The notes beneath the pieces were generated by a model, which searched no databases, was not told where the DNA came from, and saw only the letters and a list, made by a program, of their open reading frames with translations. A DNA stretch of 64,000 bases from positions 11,027,120 to 11,091,119 of the forward strand of contig JAVDOI010000002.1 in the NCBI GenBank assembly GCA_032191485.1, written 5' to 3'. Source of the stretch: Leptoclinus maculatus (Eukaryota; Chordata; Actinopteri; Perciformes; Stichaeidae). Numbering within the stretch: the first letter of the stretch is position 1; each line of letters starts with the position of its first letter. The position numbers and the translations under genes were made by a program. Positions 1 through 13,419 of this stretch are shown piece after piece.

Positions 1-145
1 TTACACAGACAGTATGTTAGGGAAATAATTTATATGTTGAAGATGTAAATACTATCCTTTTTTTTTTCTTTTCTATGTAACATGGCTCTGTCATAACTTG
101 GCAGGGCACATGGGTGGTAGAGTGGTTGGTAGTTTAATGCAGCGT

Positions 146-216
<71 letters not shown>
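146..216. repeat. (AC)n microsatellite, about 35 units
   Basis: An uninterrupted AC dinucleotide tract of about 71 bases. It creates spurious His-Thr and Cys-Val open frames on the two strands, which should not be called genes. Confidence 0.97.
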
Positions 217-218
<2 letters not shown>

Positions 219-2519
219 ACTCACAGGGCCAGCTGACTGCCGTACACCTATTTTGGACTGATGTGCTGTCAAGCTCCACCGCTCAGGTTTCTGTGCTCTC
301 CTTCACGCGGAGAGACGGCCCCATTTTTGTTTTTCCTCCAGCTCGCACTCTCTCCTGGCGTGCCGGACCGAGAGCCTTTTTCTCAGTCCACGGTGGGCAG
401 CCATTATCGCCTCTTGTCTGAGCATACTATGCAGAGCCCCTTCGCCTCGGGACACGCGGCAAGCCGGCACCTTGCCATGTGGCAGTTTGGCCGCGCCAAG
501 TGTTCAGAGACTCTGATGGTGATGATAGTGATGATGACTGCCGTGCCCTCTGTTCATGGCTAGCACTCATCGCCCCTCTGGTTTACACTGTAGTGCAACC
601 TTTATCGAAAGTCAGTGAGGTGGGAGTATCTTTGATTGTGAATAATAAGGGAAAGCTAGCAACACCACAAAGAAGCTGCTATTTCTATTTTAGTTCTTTT
701 GTCAGCCTTCTTTGGATGGCCATTCCCTTTGGTGTGTAAAAGTGAGTTTTTACGCTGATCACAGTGAGAATGAGAACACTTGCTCTACCTCTTACTCCTT
801 CACTCTATTTGCCACCTTTTCATTGGGTGGGACCGACAAACTTGAACTATGGAAAGACAAAAAAAATAAAAATAAAGGCTTTATTGTTCAGTATGTCTGT
901 TTAAAGCTTTCCTTTCATGACTGATGCCAGTTTAGCAATCAAAGAAGTATGAAGTTGTTGTTGTTCATGTGTCTGATGCAGAGATTACAACACTGTCCAC
1001 GTTTTTAAAGGGTAAGGCAATATGTATGTTTGTTATTGCCATGAAAAGACCAAAACAATGAAATATATTCTATGAAAAATGTCTACTGTTCACCTCGAAA
1101 AATGTTGCCACGGTGATAACTATCCCGAATTGTAAAAGCCTTGAAACTCATGAAGCTGCTTCTTTAACTGGGCGTCTTGGATTGTGTCTCACTAGGTAGC
1201 AACATGACCCCAACTTAATCAGCAGCTGAAAATAGTCCAAGTACACAGTGGACTCCTGTTTGAGGTAATGATGTTGCTGTTTTAGGTGTACTTTTCTTTT
1301 TTTTCTTTTTTCTCAGACCCATAACGGGTTCAGATTCTGGTTGGGCAAAGCTTTATACAGGTCTAGTCTGTGTGAGGTTTTGTTATCTAGAAACGAGAGT
1401 ACCACAGGACGTATTTTAAGTAATTTGATCTTGTAATTTGGTTGCTTCAAGCTTAAAATAAAGCTCGTATCTAAAATGTTTTCTCTTAAATGTGATGGGG
1501 ACGTTTTGCAGCCGAAAGCCTGCCTCGTCTTTATTTTTTTAAACGGGTCTCTTTTGTCCGTGCATCTTGCTGTATATGGTCGACCCACTTAGTTCCTTCT
1601 TCCGTGTCACTAACGGTTCCACTTCAGCCTCTCGTTCCTTTTAATCAAGACGAGAGATACTGGAGCCGACTGATCCAGCTGATAGAAGGGAGCCAAGTCT
1701 TTGGGTTTCTATCTGCAGCGCTCTCTCTAATCCGCTCACTTTTCTCTCCCCCCCGTACACATGTCAGCAAAACCATGTTTTTCATCCTCTCGCATGTGAT
1801 ACTGTAAAGAAGGTATCGTGTAATGGACGTGTACACCTGGCCCTCAGCACATGAGCGCGGTAACTTAAGCCCTCTTGCTGAGCGGATACATTTTTTTTTT
1901 TACCCTCAGTTATAAGCCTGAACTCTTATTTTCAAATCCAATTATTACAATCAGCTCTTTTATGTCACAGTCTGCTTGTTTCAGCAATATTACAGTTTCC
2001 ATTTGTGTAAACATCCTTATGTAAGTACACAGAAGTGAACACGCTCTTCTTGTCAAGCTGTGGATCTTCCGGATGTGTGATGAATAGAAAGAAGAATCTC
2101 ATTTTGATGGCTCTTTCTGAGTGCTTTTTTTTTAGCTGTGAACGTTAACGGAGGTTCACAAAAGCTTACTGTGAGCGGACTACTCTGCTTCATGCCAGGA
2201 TGAGGAAATTCAATGCCATGTAGACTGCAGGCAGTGGGGCCCCAGTGTTGTGAAGAAGAGTGGTTTGCCAGCCAAACTGAAGAGACTCTCTTTAGGAAAG
2301 AAGGCCTTTGATAATGATGATTGCATAATGCCGCTCAAAAGATCGGCGTGTGAGTGGGGAAAAAAAAAATACTGTACCGGCTCAATTCAATGTGGACTGT
2401 GATGCAGAAGTGAATCACAACCTCTCTGCAAATGGGCATTTTAGACCCAGCAGGGTAGCTGTGAAAGTGAATGGTTGGGTAATTATGGCTGGTTTTGTGC
2501 AAATTAACAAATGGATGTT

Positions 2520-2710
2520 CAAAATGCAACTAAGTACTTTTACTGTAATGCACTTAAATACACATTAGAGGTACTTGAAGTTAACTTCACCATTTCCATG
2601 TTTTGCTGCTTTTATACGTCTGATCCACAAAAGAACATTTTGTACTTTTCAATTATCTGACGGCTTACTTTACACATGTTTGCCTACAAAATATGATTAA
2701 ACTACCCAAC
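2520..2710. repeat. Degenerate teleost interspersed repeat
   Basis: Runs such as AAGTACTTTTACTGTAAT, AGGTACTTGAAGTTAACTT and TGTACTTTT resemble a diverged interspersed repeat frequent in percomorph fish genomes. Assignment is from memory of that family and edges are approximate. Confidence 0.5.
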
Positions 2711-4089
2711 AGTTTAGAAAATAGTTAGATATATGACAAAATAACTAACAGTGGCATGTTTGCATTATGAGTACAAGTTAGATCCCAGTGCAATACCAGC
2801 AGGACAGCGGTCTGTTTCCAGCCCTAAACAGGTGCATAAGAGACAGCGATATGATACTGTGGTTAGTTATCACACTTTGACTTAACTGGTCATATGATTT
2901 ATGTAGCTCGTGTCGCAAGTCAGGGGCTCGGTTTCTTGCTCTGCTCAGCCTTTACTGTTTTCTTTTGTTTGTTTTTCCCTCAAGCAGGTCTGATCTAACA
3001 AACGAGTACAAGTGATTAAAATGGTGCGTGTTTGTTTGCACAGCGAAGTGTGGGAACTCTGTTTGCTGTCGCCCCCAAGGGACCCACAGATGGACAAGAG
3101 GAGAGCCAGACAAGACGACAAGAAGTATGTGCGCTCCATTTTGGAATTATTTCCTTAATCTAATGCCAGATCTCACGATCTCCTGACCTGCTTACGTCCT
3201 GATGGAAATCCAAACGGCGGCGTTTGCACACCGCCTAACGACTCATTAGAGGGGCCCTACAATCCATCCCCGCTGATGACTGCAATGTGCCAATTATAAT
3301 AATCATGCATTGTGCTTTGTAAAAATGGGCAAGTTGTGTAGGAACTTGGGGACTCGTCCCTCATCAACCCTCCATGAATCTGTGTTCCCGGCCCCTCTCT
3401 TTCTCTCGCTCTGTTCCTTGCCAAGGACAACGTGGCCCCTCAACGTGCCCTTAGATGGCAGACCTACAAGCAGCAGATGACGTTGTGTAAGTTTTCTCTT
3501 CTACAGGGCAGGACACAGGGCGGCCTGCGGTGGAAAGTTAGAATGGGGTCCCTTTTCTGAGGAGGGTAAAAGAGCCTTTATGGAACCAGATCTTCTTAGG
3601 CCCTGGGCTGACACGGCACAACTTTATGTAACATGCTCCATTATAGAGGGGCTCCTATTGCACCGTGATTCTGGGTCTGGGTGTGGTGGAGGGGAGGGGT
3701 AGCGAGTGTTGACGCGGACCGGTTGAGCAGCCTTGAGTAGTCTCATTACGGTCGGAATTAGAGGGTGTCTGATCTCTACACATACATGCAAACACGCACA
3801 TATTGTATGAAGTACACAAGAGAAAATGATACGTCACAACCCTTTTCAGAATTTTTTTCAAATCTATTGTTGGTCTAGCAGCCGTCCTTTGGGGTAAGGA
3901 TGATATACAGTATGTCATGCCAGAAGATAAGCCCTTTTTAAAAAAAATATATATACTACACCTCAGGATGTGTTTGCCTAACTTGGCGCAACAATGATCA
4001 CTAAAATGATTTTGATGATATTTGTGTTTGAAATTGGATTCAGAGAGACGGACTTTTGCATCACCGTGCAAGTGGCCACACTTTTGTAA

Positions 4090-4538
4090 GTGAGTCTTGA
4101 GAAAAGTATGTTTTGTTTCCATTACTTGTACTGTATTTGAGTATTTTATATTTGATGATACTTTATGCGTCTGCTCCACTACAATATTGTACTCGTGTTT
4201 TCACATTAGTTACTCTGCAGATCCAGATTATTAATACAAAGTATTATTCAACAAATAAATAATGATACATTATTATGGATAATACAAGCTACCCGTCAGT
4301 ATATCAAATTAAAATTAAAATGAGCTCCACCTTTACCAGCTGCAGCATTGGTGATGCTTACACATCACTCATTGTAATCCAATAAATGTACGTGTGCCAT
4401 TCTGCATAATGAGTACTTTTACTTTTGTTACTAGTAAATATTTTGATGGTAATACTTTGAATGCAGGACTTTTACTTGTTGAAATAACAAATCTACACTG
4501 CGGCTACTTTGACAAAAGTGAGACTTCTTCCACCACTG
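4090..4538 (-). mobile_element. Non-autonomous hAT-like repeat, minus orientation
   Basis: The block ends at 4538 with CTTCTTCCACCACTG, whose complement CAGTGGTGGAAGAAG is the terminal motif of a very common fish non-autonomous hAT-like element. Inside are repeated runs of the form ACTTTTACTTTTGTTACTAG, typical of that family. The opposite terminus near 4090 is decayed and I could not fix it or a target duplication. A 174-codon open frame on the minus strand (3655-4179) overlaps this repeat and is probably not a gene. Confidence 0.6.
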
Positions 4539-6549
4539 ATTAGTTTAGAAGTTAGGATAGCGCCACCATTTCTCTATTTGGTAATTATTTGATGACTGCA
4601 ATATTGGATGAGATTCTCCATCTTCTATGAAAACTGTGGCTGAAATGAGATGAATGAGTTAAAGGATGACATGGACATTTATCAGTCCGCTGAGTAACTT
4701 ATATTATTACTTGAAGGTTAGAAAAAGTGTTGAACATCAATATAGGTAGTTTAAGTATAGTTTTAACACAATGTTAGTGCTATAATGCTGACGCTAGCGT
4801 TACTTAAAGTGTAATTCTGCCATGTTGGATGTAAACTTCCTTCCTTCTATCAAAAGCCTTCAGGGCAGTGCTGTGCTCTCTGGATTCAAAGGACCGGGTG
4901 ACAAAGCAGACGCTAGTCCGTGAAAAAAATCTGTCTCAGAGGCAATTACATAATTACATGTTGGGGGCATCTTTGGGAATAAAAAGTGGCCCGGCAGACT
5001 TCTTAACCCAGTTGGCAACAAGGATTACAGTTAGGATACAGCTCTTAAATGGCATCAGATACGAGGTCACGGCGCTGCGTATCCAATATGAGGCCAAAGC
5101 TGGATTAAGCATTTAAACAGAAGCAGTAAAGGGCGTCTTGAATCACGAGGAGCATCTACTTGAGAGAGATTCCTTAATTAACCTTGGTAGCTTGAGAGGA
5201 CCGTGTGCTTCAAATTGATATCCCCAAACTCTTGTCTTCCTTCTGTAAACAGAGTTCCAAGTAGTCTGAGCTCACTGGAAATACAGCACTCTAGTATTAC
5301 ACCCTTACAATCCCCATCAGAAGCTTAACTTTTTGTGCTGAAACAATTCCCCAAGTAGACGGTAGTTATTCCCTCTGGTGTTGAAGGTGATACCGGAACA
5401 GATTTGATAGTTGAGCCTGGATTAAAACCATGTCGTAATTTTAAAACCCGTAGCACCGGTGGCAAAGCATCCATCACAAAGCCAAAAAGAAAAGCCCAGA
5501 TCTCTATGCCATCCTGTGCTCTTTCATCTGTGCGTTGGTCATCATATTAAGCAAATATTTGCAATAAGCTCTCCTCGTAAAAAGCAGATGACAGCATTTT
5601 TAATCAAATTAGAAAATATGAGATATGTTCTGTGTACTCTTTCCTGACACACATGCAGCTCTGTTGAATGGGCAGACTATCTACGATAATCTATTGTGCC
5701 AGTTTATGGCTTCAGTAAACTAATCGACTACAACAATCTAAAACAGGTGTGTACTACTGCTTAACTTTTAAAACCCTCCTGACTTTCTGTCAAGTGATCA
5801 AGTGATGACTCCTCATTGGAAATACACATACTTAAGCCTCTACAGTATTCAACATTCATAGAGACCACAAATGTATGTCAGTAATAGCCAGTAACATTAC
5901 TGCTACGATGGATTATAGTTTCAGCATTGAGAGATACTGCAGGCTGAAGGAGGATGTGTGTTGTTTACTGCATGATTCGGAAAAGTTAGACTATTTTAAA
6001 ACCCGGGAAAGCCAAAGAAGGTGAAATGTAATATCATTGCCAGAGAAGAAGTGCAGTGGGCCGATGTCAACAAGTGGAACAGCTGCAATGAGGCAAGACA
6101 CACTCTCCTTTCAAACCACAGCTGAAGGCAGAGCCCTCACCATCCAAATCTGTTCATGTATCGTCACTGATGATTTACTGAGGACAAGTCATTTAGTTTT
6201 TTTTTTTTGTTCTAACTGGAACTTGATTCGCACGTATTTTATGCCCCGTTGATATAAAAAAGGAGATATGGAATTTGTTTTTTCTGCCCTCATTTCTCCC
6301 ATTTGCCTGATTACATAAATGTGTTTCCATGTTTGCATTGATGACCTCCAACATTACTGACAAGCATCTATTGATTTACCAGTTTTGTTGTGGTTGGCAG
6401 CCGGGCAAATGAGCAGAGAGAGACTGCTCACACCACTCAGACTACTACAGCAACTACTAGAATATTGTCGAACGACACAAATGAATGCGCAAGTGTTTTT
6501 AGAGCCCGTGGCAGGACTGTGGCCTGCACATAGACAACTTTTTAATTTC

Positions 6550-6575
6550 GAACAACGCTCGGTCGGTCGGTCGGT
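6550..6575. repeat. Short (GGTC)n tetranucleotide tract
   Basis: About four to five copies of the tetramer GGTC in a row; a small simple repeat. Confidence 0.7.
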
Positions 6576-6639
6576 CGACCTCAGACTGAACTATTGAATG
6601 GATTGCCGTGAAATGTGGAATAGACATGTTCTTTTTTTA

Positions 6640-7170
6640 ATGATGAAATTCTTTGTGATCCCCTGCCTAGGCCCAGTGCCATCTCAGGCAAAATCATCAA
6701 TTAATACTTTGGTTTAAGCCCAAACTTTGCATCGCAACAGCTAAACATGCTAAACTAAGATGTCTAACATGGTACACAATATACCTGCTAAACATAAACA
6801 CACACTAGTATTGTCAAATGTCAGAGATGTTCTTTTTGTTAAGGACTAGCAGATGCTAGATGGTGGCCATGGTAAACAATTAACTAAACATCCACATGCT
6901 AGCATTGTCAGTTAACTGTTCTTCTTTTAGTGCAGGGAAATGTTAGCATGCTAGATTATGCTAAACTAAGATGGTGGCCATGGTAAACAATATAGAATAA
7001 ACGGCAACATGCTAGTATTGTCAGTTGTCTCAGCTGTACTTTTTGTTGAGGGCTAGTTAATATGCTAATATGCTAAAACTGAAATGATGACCACGGCAAA
7101 CGTGATACCAAAAACTTAAACAAAGGCACATTAGCATTGTCATTGTGAGAGGTTAGCATGGGGCCCAAAG
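6640..7170 (-). repeat. Degenerate repeat with about 100-bp internal tandem units
   Basis: Four or so imperfect units repeat the phrases GCTAAACTAAGATGGTGGCC, ATGGTAAACAAT and CATGCTAGCATTGTCAGTT at roughly 100-base spacing. The part at 6650-6740 resembles, in reverse, an interspersed repeat common in percomorph fish. Related copies in the other orientation lie near 10,260-10,520 and 55,990-56,540. Confidence 0.6.
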
Positions 7171-9941
7171 CACCACTGTGCCTAAGAAGCTCCACAGAGC
7201 TGCTAGCATGTGTAGGCTACTATAGCTTTGGACTATATTTATCTAATTTAGTATAACTTATTATGACTCCCCTATTGTAACAAGGAGTAGAGTAGGCTGT
7301 CTTTTAACATTCCAGTAAAAGAAACCCCTCCTGACCTGTTCAGTATTCAGTAGCCTCTGCAACTCAGACGCTTTGTGCTAAAACATAGGATAGGCCTACA
7401 GGTGCTTCGATTTCTGGAAATTGGTGTTAGTCACAGATGTGCTCTTATGCCTTAACTTCATATTCAATTGAAAGGATCCATCTCCACGACAGATTACAGT
7501 CAATGTAAACAGTATTTCATCAGCCTCTGCACACACCTGTTACTGTTGACACTAGAGTGAGGTCATCAGCTGAGTGTTTTTCTTTGTTGCCAACACATTG
7601 CTACTGGTTTCTAATGGCGGGGAGTGAAGCTGGCAGCAGAGAACAGGAGAAGCAAACGGTGACCCCCCTAACCTGGACTGTTTTCGCGAAGTAGAGCCGA
7701 CGCGTTCAGAGCCCAGCTGGTCCAATGGAAACATGCTCGTCCCCAGTGAGAGTGAGTGTAGAAAGATTCTTCTCATCAAGGCTGCAAGTCTGTGCCTGTT
7801 AATGCAAAACAACCAGGACTAAAAAAGCTTGAGACCGCTGGGGCTTGATTTTATATATAAACCTCTTCTAGCCCTCTAAATGTGATGAAGCCTGATCTGA
7901 TCATGAAGCTATCACTTTGCTCCTCTGGGAATTGTGTCTTTTTATACAGCCACTCTTGCATCTTTTGCAATACGTTTGCATTATACTGTAGCAAGAGATG
8001 CTGAAAAGGTGCAGTCGGGTCAGATGGTCAGCTATTCAATGTAAGAAAGTTTCTGTTTAAAAGCTTTTGGAGACTTTTAAATTGACCAGGTGAGATGCAG
8101 ACATCAGCACTAGAGAGAGGAACCACACGTAAATAAAAGGATGCCTAAGTGTGTCGAAGGTGGTCTATAGAGCTTCACAGTGACGGAGGCAGTTGTACAG
8201 CATAGGATTATGTTCCATGCTGGAAAAGTGAAAGGTCTTTCTTTCCAGTAATGATTCACTTGCAGGAACAAAGCCAGCTAGCCTGTCCTGCTCCAGAAGT
8301 CTTAGAAGATCCACTGGGGAGTGATTAATGTCAATATCTCCCATCATGACCCATTCTCTCTTTTCTGTTTTATTCGCGATGGAAAGTAACTGTCCCTTAT
8401 GAATGGGATGATGTATTGTTCCTGAAATAGACTTGGCAAAGCGCTTGACATTTGTCCAGATTATTTCCAAGACTGCCAATATCTAAATGACACAAATAAT
8501 CCTTGCTTCCGGGAAAGCGATGATGCTTGTCTGCTGTGTCTCCTTTTCAAAGTAATCTTTCAAGTTGGCGAAAATGTGGAGAGCATCACATGCGGAACAG
8601 AGCCACAGCATTGGCGAGAACATGAGTTAAACTAAAATTCTCCGCTGACACTTCCACGTGTTGATATGAGCAGCTTGACTTTTAATCGGCAGGTCCTCGT
8701 GCTGCTCGTCTGGAGTTGTAAGTAAGGACAAAAGTCAAGAGACACAACATTGATTAACTGAGCACACACAGGTGTAACACTGAGCCCTCTCTCGCGGCGT
8801 GCAAGGACGTCCTAAAGTGGCGAGCCGCTCTTCTCCTGTTACCTGTTCCTTTCAGTGTACATGGAAAACTTCCCTTGTTGTCAGTGCTCTAATGGAGTAG
8901 ATGTGGCTTCCATTACAGGTGTGGTTCTCGTACGTACATTGTATTAATTAAACCACACTGGAGAACCGGTCCTTCCTTTGGTGTCATGCCAGGAGAGTGT
9001 GTGTTTGCTGTTCCGGAAGTGCACAAACATGTGTCAGGGTTGTTAGTCATACATAAACTGATGAGGCTGATATTATGAATATGTGATATAGACCTGTGTG
9101 TTTTGATCACTGCCCATGGAGGAAAATTTCCCATTATGTCAATCTTTGCCTACTCTTTATCTCTCTACCTTTGCCCTGAGGCATTTCTAAACAGAGGTCA
9201 ACAGACGTCATCTCCTGCAGAGCTTCTGTTGTACTATTTTCTTTATAACAGCGGTGCTTAAACTAAGCATAAGCCACCTCTGTAATCCCAGGACAGGAGA
9301 GAAAATTGTGTTGTGACGTAAGGAATAATCTTCCTGTTAGGAGAAATTGCATTCTGAGCAGACTGAAGAAATCGCTTGTTATTTTTAGAATGTAGTAGCT
9401 GTTTGCTTATTCACAGTTATGTTGTTTAATAGAAAAATGCAATCAAGTGTGTTTATGTGTAACATGAGGAAAAAGTTGACAAAATTGCTTTTATTTCATT
9501 TTGAAATTTAAATTCCCCATCCTTGTCAGCTTCCTGTTAAGGGTGTTTTTGAAAGTCTCATATACAGCGCACAGGATGTGGTGTTCGCTGCACCACACTG
9601 GGAACATCATGGACCCCCATCCCTGTACATTTTGGGTCTCAGGTAGCTCGACACCATGGGAAACTCAGCATCAGCATCCCGCAGGGTTGAAGCTGAGGAG
9701 ATAATCTCACGTAGAAAGGGAAAAGATGACATCGACCATCTGCTTCGTCTGGAGGGGATTTGATTGGCTTTCCGCAGCAGAAGTGAAGCAGTGGGGATGA
9801 TTAGGCCTCCCTCGTGTCCCATTCCACTGGGTACCCGGCTCAATGTCACCACTGATTGGATCCTCTAATCTTGTTCTGTGTGAATTAAATCAGAAGTGGG
9901 GAGGAGAGTGATCACATTCACTTTGCCTTGTGCCCCGATTC

Positions 9942-9944
<3 letters not shown>

Positions 9945-10006
<62 letters not shown>
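9945..10006. repeat. (GT)n microsatellite
   Basis: An uninterrupted GT dinucleotide tract of about 60 bases. It accounts for a Val-Cys frame that should be ignored. Confidence 0.97.
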
Positions 10007-10007
<1 letters not shown>

Positions 10008-10259
10008 GCTGTAACTCCTACTTCCTCTCTCCCATGATTAACAGTTACAGTATGAGACGGCTATCCTGGCTCTGGACAGAGATCTGTATCATTGACACCA
10101 TTTCTACCTGACGTTAGCTGACCTTCAGCGTGATTTAAATGCTAATGCAACTCCCAATCCATATTAGACCGCATGGGGAAATGTGATGACACATTGAAGA
10201 TCAAATAATAAAACAATCTAAGTAATGAAAATGTTGATAATGAAAAATGTAGCAAATGA

Positions 10260-10520
10260 ATGCGTCAAGGAAGCATGGGTGAATAAATTGACCATGCTTA
10301 CTTGCTCAAATTGACAATATTGGTCTTTGGTGGGTATAATGTTTACCATGTTTCAGTTTAGCATGTTAGCATGACAATATTTCCTAATAGGTGCTAAACG
10401 TAAACTGCTGAGGCTAATGCAAATGTCACTTTGCAGATTTTGAAATAATGACTGTAGAATTAAAGGTGAGGATTCATCCTCTGTGGATCATGGATGTCTG
10501 TATATCAAATTTATATTGTG
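10260..10520 (+). repeat. Degenerate teleost interspersed repeat
   Basis: Phrases such as AGTTTAGCATGTTAGCATGA, GCTGAGGCTAATGCAAATGTC and ATTCATCCTCTGTGGATCATG match the consensus flavour of the same family seen reversed at 6640-7170. No coding content. Confidence 0.55.
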
Positions 10521-12446
10521 CATTAAGTAAATAGAATAAAAGCTGTCACAGTTACATTCAAAGGGAGTAACAGATGTATATTAAGAAGCATGAAGGCTGT
10601 GCATTTCCCACTAGCTTGCCAATATGAGCCCTAAATATGATCATACATGTCACAGTGTCACCACCCTCATCTATCTTTGGACACTGAACAAACAACAACA
10701 GTTTGATTCCAAGTCTCTCTCTAACTCTCCTCCAGAGAGTTCCAACGCTGGCGATGACGTCACCGGTTGCCCAGATATCGTTATGGTAATCCTAGGCTGT
10801 GAGTCTGTCTTTAGCTCTTTTAGGTGTGGAAGCTGCTTCGTCCTGAGGGGGGCTGATGTGCCACACACATACAGTGGAAAGATGTCAGCTCCATTCACAA
10901 AAAACAGGTAATGACAGTGAATGAGCAGTGACATGGAACCAGCAGCAGAGCAGGTTACAGAAAACAGGCATTTGGTCAAACTGAATCCCCAGGGGAAGGA
11001 CAATAATATGTGGGTTGGAAATGATCACCTCAGCTTCCAGGTGTGAATGAATGTTGTAATATTCATGGTTATGGTTTTATCAAGTAACTTCTGGGACATG
11101 TTTAATCCAACTATTAAATTTTTACTAACTTCACAGGACCTCCGCTCATCCTTCTGCTTACATCCTGTACGTCGGTGCGTAACAACATGTCATTATGTAA
11201 CACGTTATATCCTGCCAGATCAACTGTGGGATTCATTACAGGAAGGCTACACACGTAACTGTATGAACGTGTATCATGGTAATCATGCATATTCCTGTAG
11301 ATCTTGCCCGAATATATAAACTTGATAGATGATAATCTTAAGAAAATATCATTTGATTAGGTTTCAGACAATATATGTCTATTTGGCAGACATCAACAGA
11401 CAATAAAAAGCAGTGTACTGTTGTGGACGTAGTCCCCAGTGTATTAGCATAGTGGCTGGCTGGCAAGACCAGTTTGATGGTAACCTTTATCAGTAAAGGG
11501 CTGGACACAGTTCAGGGGTATCCATCTCTCCTCAGCTGTCCTCATAAACAAGCCCCTCTCAAGTATCCCGTCCTTTAAATTCCCATGTTTTGTTTTGTAC
11601 TCGTATTCCATCGTTGCTCTCCAGACTTCACTCATTTAGAGTTTTGCTAATTTGAGGGGAGACCTGGTAAAGACCCTGACAGGACAACCGCAGACAGGAA
11701 CAAGAATGAAATATGAAAAAGTAGACAGAAATAAGGCACCCATATAGTTGCACGGTGTTACTGCTGAGTTTGAGTGGATTGCACATTGGCAGCAGGGCCT
11801 TGTTATGATGGGGGAGACAGGCATCATAAATAGAAGTCAGCGAGGCATTGTGTTAACTGCTGTGGCTCACTCACTGATGCGCCTCCATTGCAAGAAATTG
11901 CAGCCCCCACACAGAGCCAAGTCCTCTCATTACAAGGAGCCTGTGGTCAGGAGCCAAGAATGAGCATATAGGTATCGCTTTTGTTTCCTGGCTCTGGATG
12001 CATTTGTCAAGGTCGGAGGAGCCGGAGCCAGAAGGGTAAAGGTCAGCGGCATGAATAGACGAGCAGTCACTGAGATACAGCGCGTTGAGATTGCAAGGCT
12101 GTAAATGAATTTATGCCCCAAATGAGAACATGCAGAAACACAATCTCAGACACAAACGTAGAAACATTTGCATGAATCATGAACAGTCAAGTTTAGGATT
12201 AAACCAACAATGCAAAGATGGACAAACGCACAATTGTATGTACGCCGCTACGTGCCAAATGCCCTTCTGTTGGTGCTGGTGTGACCAGACACCCCCACCG
12301 TGAATGAATGTATTATCTTTCAGCAGGCGCAGGAAATAGAAAAAGCCTGAATCTTGTCCAACATATTGTACCTGCTGGATTCTCCTGTTCCTCCCCCGGG
12401 TGTCATGAGACAGGCTGTCGATGATAGAGCCAAAATGAGTGTCAGC

Positions 12447-12448
<2 letters not shown>

Positions 12449-12481
<33 letters not shown>
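12449..12481. repeat. Compound (GT)n(GA)n microsatellite
   Basis: About nine GT units run directly into about seven GA units. Simple repeat only. Confidence 0.9.
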
Positions 12482-13309
12482 TGTTTGTTTGCATGTGGAA
12501 GGTTATTATAGTTCAAAAATCTGAAACTATGATTAAATGTAGGGAGAAAGGGAAAACCAAAAGTTTCTATAGATGCTAAAACTTCAATCACTTTTGAGGA
12601 TAACTTTTAGCTATCACAGTTTAGTAGTCAAATTTAAGTTAACTACACAATGTAAACTAGTAAACAGTATGATGATCACTACTGTCACTAGGCAGGAATC
12701 CCCTTCACACACACAAACACACAGACGGTTCAGGCGAGTGTGTCAGCTGTTGTTTGGTGAGACACACTCATCTGTGATCTGATACTCCAGATCTGTTTAA
12801 AGTTGTACTGTGAAACAACAAAAAGGCTTTGAGTGTATTCATATACCTCGCACACACCCAATTAAGGCTTTATCGCTTAATTGTATGTGTTGAATGTATT
12901 AATTGCACGGAAATATGTAGATTTACAACAAAAGATAGTTTTGTGAAGCCTCTATTAAAGTAACATTATGCAAGAATTTGTTTTGCGCCCTCACAGTGCA
13001 ATCAACTTATTTGCCGCTTTCATAAATATGGACCGCTGAATGAGCGTTTGTTGTGATTATATTACTCCTGATCAAAATCTAGCTAGTCGCCAAACATCAA
13101 GCAAGTGAAACAACACAAGACATAGCAAGCCAGCTAATACTTACTAGTCCGACAACAAGAAGGCCCCATTTTATTTCGCTGTCTCAAACAACTTCCAGCC
13201 AGTCTGGGATTTACTCTTATCCGGCAGCGTCTTGCTCAATCCGTCTCTCCCTTTCTCTTCTTAGCCTCCTTCAGCAACGTCCTCTTTGGTCTCTTTCTTC
13301 ACCTCGACC

Positions 13310-13419
13310 ATGATGTCCGTAGCGGCTGCTAAACCTGGTTACATTGGCTGCATGTCCGGCTCCGGTTCTGGCACAAAACCTGCGCCTCTCCCTGCCAGCA
13401 TTGAAGCTGTTATTTCAAG
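13310..13419 (+). other. Possible first coding exon, unidentified
   Basis: ATGATG opens a 36-codon frame rich in Ala, Gly, Ser and Pro (begins MMSVAAAKPGYIGC). The frame ends at a plausible donor, AAG|GTAAAA, in phase 2. The upstream 100 bases are pyrimidine-rich and mostly free of ATG. I found no downstream exon continuing the frame and do not recognise the protein. The surrounding 12,950-13,420 block may instead be a decayed repeat. Confidence 0.15.

Noticed and set aside
30..421. Open frames rich in Cys-Val or His-Thr near 30-421 and 9896-10111
   Set aside because: They are translations of (AC)n or (GT)n microsatellites with no other coding signal.
3655..4179. A 174-codon open frame on the minus strand
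   Set aside because: It overlaps a common fish non-autonomous repeat, has low-complexity runs and matches no family I know; no splice or promoter context supports it.
8165..8479. A 104-codon minus-strand open frame with protein-like composition
   Set aside because: It begins at TTG rather than ATG, has no recognised domain and no flanking exons. Chance is the simplest reading, though a translated search would settle it.
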